Below the pieces are notes generated by a model, which was not told where the DNA came from, did not search any database, and saw nothing but the letters and a program-made list of their open reading frames with translations. From Gymnopus androsaceus JB14 (Eukaryota; Basidiomycota; Agaricomycetes; Agaricales; Omphalotaceae), in assembly GCA_009733575.1 (NCBI GenBank), contig ML769423.1, positions 1 to 64,000 on the forward strand: a DNA stretch of 64,000 nucleotides. Reading direction: 5' to 3'. Numbering within the stretch: position 1 is the stretch's first letter; each line of letters begins with the position of its first letter. Shown in pieces: positions 56,654 to 64,000 of this stretch. The translations under genes and the position numbers were made by a program.

Positions 56654-57901
56654 ATGGCATCCTTCGCCAAAGAAACTTTCAACGTCGGGGGTCTCCCTGT
56701 TCACGTCTACTCGAGCTGCTATTTCTAAATCTGACAAGAACAAGCCAGTATTCATCTTGTTCTTTCTGCACGGACGAACAGGAAAGGCAGATAATTTGGA
56801 ACCTTTTATCAAGATTATCTTTGGGGACATTGCCGGTGAAGCGGGAAAGGATCAATCCGACAAGGATTTACTTGTGGTTACTTTCGTAAGTGCGCTTTGC
56901 TTCTCTTCCTTCAGGCTTCAGCTACTCACTACTGACTTGAACCTGTTCTTATCAGGATCATCGCAACCATGGATCAAGATTGGTAGACGATATTGGGAAT
57001 CAAGGTTGGGATAAGGACCAGTCCAAGTCCAATGAAAGACATGCGTAGGTATATTCAAGTTCACACTAAGGTCATGTTGATTGAATCTCTGATTCTCAAG
57101 AATTGACATGTACGCGATACAGGGTAACTGTACAGACAGAATACATTGCTAGAATCCTATAACTAACGACCTGTTTTTAGAGGGTTCTGCACGAGATGTC
57201 TCTTGGTTGATTGATTATCTTCCAATGTATTTATTCCCTGAATCTGATAGAACGATCTCTGGCTGGGGATTAGCAGGAGTAAGTTGTCTTTGATCATCCA
57301 AAACAACTGCCAGAATTCCAATGCCTATGACTTTATCTAGATAAGTCTCGGTGGACATTCGACATGGATATCACTTACCAAAGGTCGAAATTCCTGTATC
57401 ATCCTTCACTAATTGAAGCTAACCATTGCACATCGAATAGAGCCAAGGATCCAACTCGGCATTCCAATCATTGGCTGCCCCGATTACTTGTCGCTAATGT
57501 CTGCACGAGCGGCAGAGTTTGGTATCTCTCTGGACTCGTCGTCCAAATACTTCCCAGAGAGTCTGTTGGCGTTGGTTAGGAAAGGAAGGCCCTCCTTCCA
57601 CTCCTTACTTGTCTGAAGATAGCTCAAACCCATTCTTTGGCAAAAAGATTTTGGTTCTTTCTGGAGGTACGTTATCATTTGTTATTGAGCGAAATTACTG
57701 AAGCTGAGGCGGGTGCTGTGCATAGCTACTGATCCCTTGGTGCCGTGGACTGCGAGTGAAGCTTTTGTCGATAAACTTGTAGTTGGACCTAAAGGGATAA
57801 AGAAAGTTGTGGTCCAGCCTGACACTGGACATGCATGTACGCCGGAGATGGTTGGGGAAATTGTGGAATTCCTACAGCTACATGTTTTACGAGAACAGTA
57901 G
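56654..57901 (+). CDS. Alpha/beta hydrolase, tandem copy 1 (frame slips)
   Basis: Multi-exon gene starting MASFAKETFNVGGLPVHVYS. Blocks follow in order: ILFFLHGRTGKADNLEPFI, DHRNHGSRLVDDIGNQGWDK, DVSWLIDYLPMYLFPESDRT, GWGLAG joined to ISLGGHSTWISL (nucleophile elbow, serine in G-x-S-x-G form), QLGIPIIGCPDYLSLMSARA, FFGKKILVLSGG, TDPLVPW (acid), VVVQPDTGHACTPEMVGEIV (histidine). Two single-base surpluses break the frame: a T near 56718 (after VYSS) and a G near 57580; the second base is absent in copy 2. The triad residues are intact. Substrate unknown. It is a head-to-tail duplicate of the gene at 58179, with introns in the same places. Confidence 0.72.
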
Positions 57902-58178
57902 TGGAAAGAAGTACCGCAGAAGTAAAGTTATGTAGCACCAAACTTGTATTTTTTAATGGGAATCACCGTCGTCAACGACGATCTTGCACAGGCCAGTGGC
58001 AATCAAGCATCTGTGTAAGGAGGTCTAACTCTGGGAGGGGCTGGGAAAGAAAAAGTATTTCGAGTGAGTATATAGGTACTAATTGCGGTCGTTTCGTTCA
58101 CTGAATCGCTGAATCCTGTGATTAACCGGGCCACCGCTACGCTCGACTTGCCCACGAACTTTTAATATCTGAATCGAT

Positions 58179-59399
58179 ATGGCGACACCTTCGACAAAGA
58201 AACTGTCAACGTCGGGGGTCTCCCTGTTCATGTCTACTCGAGTAGTAATGCTACTGCTAAATCCGAACTGAAGAGCAAGCCAATATTCGTCTTGTTCTTC
58301 CTACATTTTCGAACGGGAAAGGCAGAGCATTTAGATCCTTTCATCGACATTATCTTTAGGTATATTGCTACATCGGGAACGGTCCTTGACAAAGATTTAT
58401 TTGTGGTTACTTTTGTACGTACGCTTTGCTAGCTGTTTGGTGTTGCCGAGTTTAGTCTGCTTGTCCTTTTCAGGATCATCGCAACCATGGATCAAGACTG
58501 GTAGATGAGATGGGAAATCAAGGTTGGGACAAGGATGCGTCCAAGTCCAATGAACGACATGCGTGGGTGTTAAATCAAGTTTAGTGCAAGTACTCGAAAA
58601 ATCCTGATTGAATTTGATTCTGAAGGATTGACTTTTATGCCATACAAGGCTTGTAGAGAGGTCATATAACTGCCAGAATTTTCCAGCTAACGACCTGTTT
58701 TAGACGGTTCCGCGCGAGATATTTCTTGGTTGATTGATTTTCTTCCAATGTATCTATTCCCTGAATCCGAAAGAACGATCTCTGGCTGGGGATTAGCGGG
58801 AGTAAGTCTTCTTCGCTTATCGAAAACAACTGCCAGAAGCCTAGCTATAACTGATCTAGATAAGTCTCGGTGGAAATTCAACATGGATATCACTCGCCAA
58901 AGGTTTTGAAATCATATCATCCTCTATAATTGAAGCTAACCATATCACATCGAATAGAGCCAAGAATCCAGGTCGGCATTCCAATCATTGGCTGCCCAGA
59001 CTACTTGTCGGCAATGTCTACACGAGCAGCAATGTTTGGTATCTCTCTAGACTCGTCGTCCAAGCATTTTCCAGAGAGTCTATTGGCGTTGGTTAGAAAT
59101 GAAGGCCCGCCTTCAACCCCATACTTTTCGGAAGATAGTTCAAACCCGTTCTTTGGGAAGAAGATTCTGGTGCTTTCTGGAGGTAAGTATGCTGGCTGAA
59201 GTTACTTACTGAGGCTGACGTTGTAGGCGCTGATCCATTGGTGCCGTGGACTGCAAGTCAAACGTTTGTAGAGAGACTTGTAGTGGGACCTAAAGGTATA
59301 AAGAAGGTTGTGGTGCAGCCCGACACTGGACATACCTGTACACTGGAGATGATTCGGGAAATGGTAGAATTCCTCCAAATGCATGTTTTAGTACGATAA
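58179..59399 (+). CDS. Alpha/beta hydrolase, tandem copy 2 (5' frame problem)
   Basis: Close paralogue of copy 1, with the same exon order: VNVGGLPVHVYSS, FVLFFLHFRTGKAEHLDPFI, DHRNHGSRLVDEMGNQGWDK, ISWLIDFLPMYLFPESERTI, then GWGLAG joined to ISLGGNSTWISLAKG, VGIPIIGCPDYLSAMSTRAA, EGPPSTPYFSEDSSNPFFGK, ADPLVPW, DTGHTCTLEM, ending QMHVLVR at 59399. The ATG at 58179 is out of frame with NVGGLP by two bases relative to copy 1, so the start is damaged or lies elsewhere. The second half is cleaner than in copy 1. The triad Ser, Asp and His are kept. A tandem duplication followed by partial decay, or assembly error, is likely. Confidence 0.68.
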
Positions 59400-59684
59400 G
59401 AGTAGTGACGCAGAGTATTAGCGCCCAAAGATCACGCTTTGTAATTTCGCTATTTCTCACAGCTGCAACTTTACCGTCGTCAACGACGAGCTTGAACAAA
59501 ATTCTTCAGCAAGGACCCCGTCAACACTACTTAGACTAGCATCGCTATTTTCACCCTTATTTATTGCAAATTTTCCGTAGAATTTTATCCGCAACTCGGG
59601 CGTTCAACGTATCAATATTGGCTGTTATTCTAATCAAAGCAGCCAGACCTTGATAACTCGCCAGAGTTCCAGACTTATTCACCG

Positions 59685-62600
59685 ATGCCCCGCCGTCCTA
59701 CCGCTCGTACTGCAGCTTCAAATGAAGCTTCTGCTCACTCTGCGCCTTCTTCCTCACTCCCACCTCCTCAGTCTCTCCCCGAAAACCTCATCCTTCTCCG
59801 AAAGCAGTGGAAATGGGCGGCCATTAGTCAATTCCTCTTTACCTTTTCGCCTCTATTGGCTATGGATGATGTGACTTTGAAGGTATGCCCCTCGGCTCTC
59901 CACCCTCTTTTCACTGCTCAAATCGCCCCAATCCCCAGGATATAGAAGATGATTTGGTTTTGGGTAGCTCCCTCGTCATACCGCGTATCATTGTCAGGCT
60001 TCTGTATACGCTCTCCTATGACCGGAAGGTCAAGTACGTATTAAATACTGGCTATATATCCTTTTTGACGCGTACTGACCGCGTTTTAGTTTGAACAACT
60101 GGCAAACCACTTTACGGCGCCAGTATAACAAGCGAAACCCCTCTGCCAATCCTATCGGTCCTGAGCCTATCAAAGAAGAGGATTACTTTCACGATGACTC
60201 TCCTGAACCCGAATCAACAAAGATAGAGGGAGTTGAACAAGACGGTGATGCGGACAGAACCTCTGCCCGAGAGCAGTCCATGTCTGTACAGAGAGATGGA
60301 TCTACTGTCAAATCTGAAGATGGCTCTATGGCACCAGCTACTCATGATCCTCCTTCCGATGATGCACCGGAACAGGAATCCAAGGACTGGTTGTCGTTAC
60401 CCATGATGGAGAAATTGGACTCTCTTCACTTATTGACCGAGTGGCAATTTCAAAGCCCCAACCGTGTACGCACTCTAATGAAGAGTGATGACGATCAGGC
60501 ATCTTGGGTTAGTTTGTCGCTCTAACGTCGTTTCTGTCGTTTAATCTGACCACCTCGAAAGCGTATCGAGCCAATTGGATATGACGCCAAACGTAATGCC
60601 TACTGGCTCATTGGTGGTGCGTATTAGCCTCGGTTGTGTTTAACAGCAGGGCTAATCATATTTACTCTACACTAGTTGACCGTCTCTGGATACAGCGAGT
60701 TCCGCCTAAACCTCCAAGGCCTCCCCCAAAAAACTCGCTTAAGCGCAAGCGAACCGCCGGTTCGAATCAGTCACCGGCGAAACTATCTTCTCCAGCCAAG
60801 CGGCCACGCTTACAACCTAAGACTAAAAATGGCAAGTCTCCTGTCAAACCAGCGACACCCACTACCGCTAGCGGTCGACAAGGTCGTGCAGCCAAGGATC
60901 AAGCTAACATAAAGCTCGATGCGCAGGCCAAAGAGCTAGCTGAACTCAACAGACAGGCCGGTCTTCTAGGCGCAAGTCCCGCGGTGCTCCTTCCTTTGAC
61001 GTCGCTTCACCCGCCCATGCATCTGGCTCACGCCTAACACGGGCTTCAACCTCATCCGCTGCTGCTGCTGCCTCCGTTCGACCACTCGGCACACGATTGA
61101 GCGCAAGGTTAAGAGGATCACAGGATGAAGAATGGCAGGCTATTCCCGATGAATGGTTGGAAGATGACAATTCTATAGGGAAGGGCAAGGGAAGGCGCAG
61201 AGCACCTAGTCCGGCGAGGAGCGATGCAAACTCGAGCATTAGCGAGTTGACGGAGCTTAGCGAAGAGAGTGATACGAACGTGGAGGAAGCGAAGGTTGAG
61301 GAGGAGGAAGAGCAGACCGTACCTGCTATCGCTGACAATGATAAAGCACGGGAACCTACAACACCAGAAGAATTCGTTGAATGGGAGACTGTACGTCCTC
61401 TCTCTGATTTTCACTTGCCTGTATTCACAGTATCATTTAGCTTGCTGCTACCCTATACGATTGGGAACACATAGCTGAACGTTGGCAGAATGCCACACAC
61501 TATTCTGAGAAAGCTCTTTACAAGGTCCTCACGAACCACATTGTGCCTATTATCACAGAAGAGCTCAAAGTACGTTTTATCATCATCCAATCTCTTGACC
61601 TTAAACTGACATTCTCTCAGGAAATTGAGAAGGAAATGCAGAAGAAACAATACAAGGAAGAAGTCTTTACTGGGCGCAAGCGGTCGTCTCGACTTGCGAT
61701 CAAGGAAAGCGAGAAGGAGGAGGCTAAGCTCGCTGCCAAAAGGAAAGTAGAAGAAGCAGAAAAAATGAGTAGAGCAAGACGTGCCGAGGCGAGACAACAG
61801 AAGGAGGAAGCAGAACGGGTTAGACGCGAGACGGCTCGAGAGGAGAGGAAAAAGGAGCGGGAAGCCAAGGAGGCGCAGGAAGCCCGTGAAGTTGAAGAGA
61901 AAGAGAGAAAGGAGCGGGAAAAGGAAGAGAGGGCGAAACAACGAGCGTATGTCAATTCTCTGAATCTCTGTCTGTCTTTAGCTAACCGTCTGTATCAGGT
62001 CCAAGCAAAATATTCAATCTTCTATATGCGAATGGGGCGGTACTACTACACCATCCAGGATCCAACTTGAGCTCCAATAACGGATCTAATAGAGGTTCTC
62101 GTACGCCCGCAGGCGATGACTGGGAGCTCGACTGTGAGATTTGCCATCGTCGTGGTATTAACCTCGTAAGCCATTTGCGTACGATATAACCTCGAGAATC
62201 ACTGACCCCCCCATGCAGGATGACGGTGTACCATTAATGTGTTGTGGCTCGTGCTCAAAGTGGCAACACATCCCCTGCCATGATCAAGCCGATGTACATG
62301 CTGGTCGTCCTCGACGGAACTGGGACCAAGTCGATTTCATTTGTCGTCAATGTAGGGCGAATACTCATGCTGATCCGTCTGTGGGATATAATGGCGTGCA
62401 GATGCACTATCCGCAGAATATGCACCCTTCACTTCGTGCTCCACATACAGCAGCCTCGTATAATCATGTTCCGTATGGACAGGGTGTAGGTTACGATGCG
62501 GCAGCTCGAATGAGCAACGGTTTTATTGATGTACCTACTGTGAATGGCAACAAGGGTTATGGGACTTCCGATTTAAGGTCCTCATCCTCTCAAGCCACAT

Positions 62601-63116
62601 ATAGGCGGCTACTCCAACGGTGTGCCGACGTCAAAGCAGATGTCGTTTACACATTACCAGTCTCAGCAGCAACAAGACTTCTCTCATAACGGACAGGACC
62701 AACAACATTACCGTGACTCAACTGGGTATGGACATTCCGGAACTACGCCTTCTTCGTACGGCGGACACCGTTATGGAAACCATAATAATTCACAAAATGT
62801 GTGCTGCTACGTCTACTCTGCCATGTCCTCCACCTGATTTGTTTTTTTATAGATTGACGGGTGGAATGGAGCCTCCAACAATGTTAACCACTCTCTTGGA
62901 TACCCTTCAAACTCTTCCTCTTACATGCCGGGTAGCGCTGAACGTTCCAGCGCTCTCGCCGAATCTTCGTCTCGATATGATCAAGCGGCGCATTACACTC
63001 AGCAGCAGCAGCAGCAACAATGGCGTTCTCACCATCTTACCTCCTCCCAAGGTCTACCCCAAACCAATATGCCATTTGCGACACCGACATCTACATTTCA
63101 TCCTTATCGTTCTTGA
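59685..63116 (+). CDS. DDT-WHIM-PHD chromatin-remodelling accessory protein (RSF1/ISWI-partner type)
   Basis: About ten exons: 59685-59882, 59939-60033, 60090-60507, 60562-60616, 60676-61390, 61441-61569, 61621-61946, 62006-62165, 62219-62798, 62853-63116. N-terminal DDT-like helix region (WKWAAISQFLFTFSPLLAMD, IIVRLLYTLSYDRKVNLNNW). A WHIM-like part: WLSLPMMEKLDSLHLLTEWQ, RIEPIGYDAKRNAYWLIG, VDRLWIQR. A basic Pro/Lys region (LKRKRTAGS). A highly charged coiled coil (KRKVEEAEKMSRARRAEARQ). A PHD finger: CEICHRRGINLDDGVPLMCC, then SCSKWQHIPCHD and FICRQC. The C-terminus is Gln/Ser/Tyr-rich. Such proteins partner ISWI ATPases and read histone H3 tails. Frame slips occur near 60955 and 62600, probably assembly errors. 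Confidence 0.82.
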
Positions 63117-63412
63117 TCAGTAACTACGATACAAAGTATACTTACCTAGATGTTGTCTATGTACGAGCATCTCAAAGAATGTTGTAGTTTGTGTAGAAGC
63201 TCATAGGTTTTGTATGTTTCTTCCGGATACTTATATCATTTTTGTGTACGAGAACACTGTGTAGTGTAATAAAGGTTGCAGCTATTGTTTGGTCTTCATA
63301 CATGCTTTACTAGAGAAGAAACCCTTATTCTGACTTTCTCTCGATCCATCGTTCTTGCTTCATGTTCTTGCTTCATGGCTTCATGTTTTTTTTACTTCCT
63401 CCGTTGTCAACC
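63117..63412. other. 3' flank of the PHD gene
   Basis: No gene. AATAAAG-like sequence (GTAATAAAGG near 63269) is a plausible polyadenylation signal about 150 bp after the stop codon. GTTCTTGCTTCATG is repeated in tandem near 63350-63375. Confidence 0.4.
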
Positions 63413-64000
63413 ATGGTCAGTCCTCTTGATATTTTGGTAGGTCTGGTTGCTGACTGCTCTTCAAGCCACGATACGTTAAAGGTTACATTTGCGACCCATG
63501 ATATGATCCGAAACTTTTTAGGCGCGAACTTCGATGAATGACGACAAGGCTACTCAGAACACCAGATCGATGGGGTCGTTTGGGAGACCATGGTCTATTT
63601 GCGAGAGCGCAGTCAAACCCGACAGGATACGTATTCATTCTCTATAGTCCACGAGATTGGAGGACGTCCACAAGACCTTCCGCGCTCTGTCCATGGATCC
63701 AGAATGCTTCGGTTTGGAATCTTTGGATGAGAAGAACCTGAGAGAAAAGCCAATAGAATTTCCAAGTACTTTCGAGATTCTATAGAAGCATTATCTCAGA
63801 CGGCCAGATGTGTTTGAGTTGAAGGATTATAGCGATCCTCGTGCGTACCACTTGCAGCTCACTGTACTCTAATGCTTACTCTGATATAATTCCTAGTCCT
63901 CTGCTCTGATGGTGGGCCATTGGTCGAAGCTATAAGATTTGTTGCTTTTATACCACAAAGTAGCAATTTATATCGCGCCCCAATCTTCCATAAGCCCTTC
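63413..64000 (+). other. Unresolved coding fragment at the window edge
   Basis: From 63415 the plus strand reads MVSPLDILVGLVADCSSSHD, then TLKVTFATHDMIRNFLGANF. Further right, in another frame, it reads FRALSMDPECFGLESLDEKN and YLRRPDVFELKDYSDP, followed by a GTGCGT donor near 63840. Composition is protein-like, but frames change and stops intervene, so introns or slips are present and the gene runs out of the window. Not recognised. Confidence 0.35.

Noticed and set aside
61453..61955. Minus-strand frames rich in Leu/Phe/Ser opposite the charged coiled coil of the PHD gene
   Set aside because: They are the antisense of Lys/Glu-rich codons (poly-Leu/Phe/Ser) and have no independent support.
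1..64000. CRISPR arrays, prokaryotic operons or retroviral/LTR polymerase genes
   Set aside because: No regularly spaced repeats, no reverse transcriptase, integrase or gag motifs, and gene structure is clearly fungal with short introns.

Overview
The window reads as the nuclear genome of an agaricomycete (mushroom-forming basidiomycete). Introns are short (about 49-60 bp, GT-AG). The genes include an intron-rich mitochondrial uS10, a TMEM41-type protein, a TatD nuclease, an ARID (Swi1-like) protein, a DDT-WHIM-PHD chromatin factor and an expanded F-box family. The transposons are of the KDZ (Kyakuja-Dileera-Zisupton) type with a CxC2-like cysteine cluster, which is typical of these fungi.

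Layout. 1557-2939 (-): TMEM41/VTT membrane protein. 3750-4169: hAT-like MITE with perfect 33-bp ends. 6303-21841: a decayed, roughly 15.5-kb KDZ transposon with about 150-bp inverted ends. Inside it are one nearly complete KDZ transposase pseudogene (+), the 3' half of a second one (-), two genes with a viroplasmin/RNase H1 N-terminal-like domain, and several unidentified coiled-coil or low-complexity genes. 23-31.6 kb: a repeat sink with two F-box pseudogenes, interrupted by an hAT-like, a Mutator-like and a foldback element, plus nested copies of a GCTATGG-rich TIR family. 32.6-39.3 kb: ARID/Swi1-like gene, protein kinase, and a Pro/Thr-rich protein with an HE-repeat tail. 40.9-43.8 kb: intact F-box gene followed by a broken paralogue. 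45.2-48.4 kb: TatD nuclease (-) divergent from uS10m (+). 49-56.5 kb: DEAH-helicase fragment, a degenerate kinase-like gene, and another GCTATGG element carrying a nested MITE. 56.6-59.4 kb: two tandem alpha/beta hydrolases. 59.7-63.1 kb: DDT-WHIM-PHD gene. The window ends in an unresolved coding fragment.

Many genes that look conserved (Swi1-like, TatD, DDT-WHIM-PHD, hydrolases, Pro/Thr-rich protein) carry single-base frameshifts. In housekeeping genes I read these as probable residual assembly indels. In the KDZ and F-box copies I read them as genuine decay. Splice sites given here were worked out by hand from GT-AG rules, reading-frame continuity and remembered family patterns; no alignment or transcript data was available.
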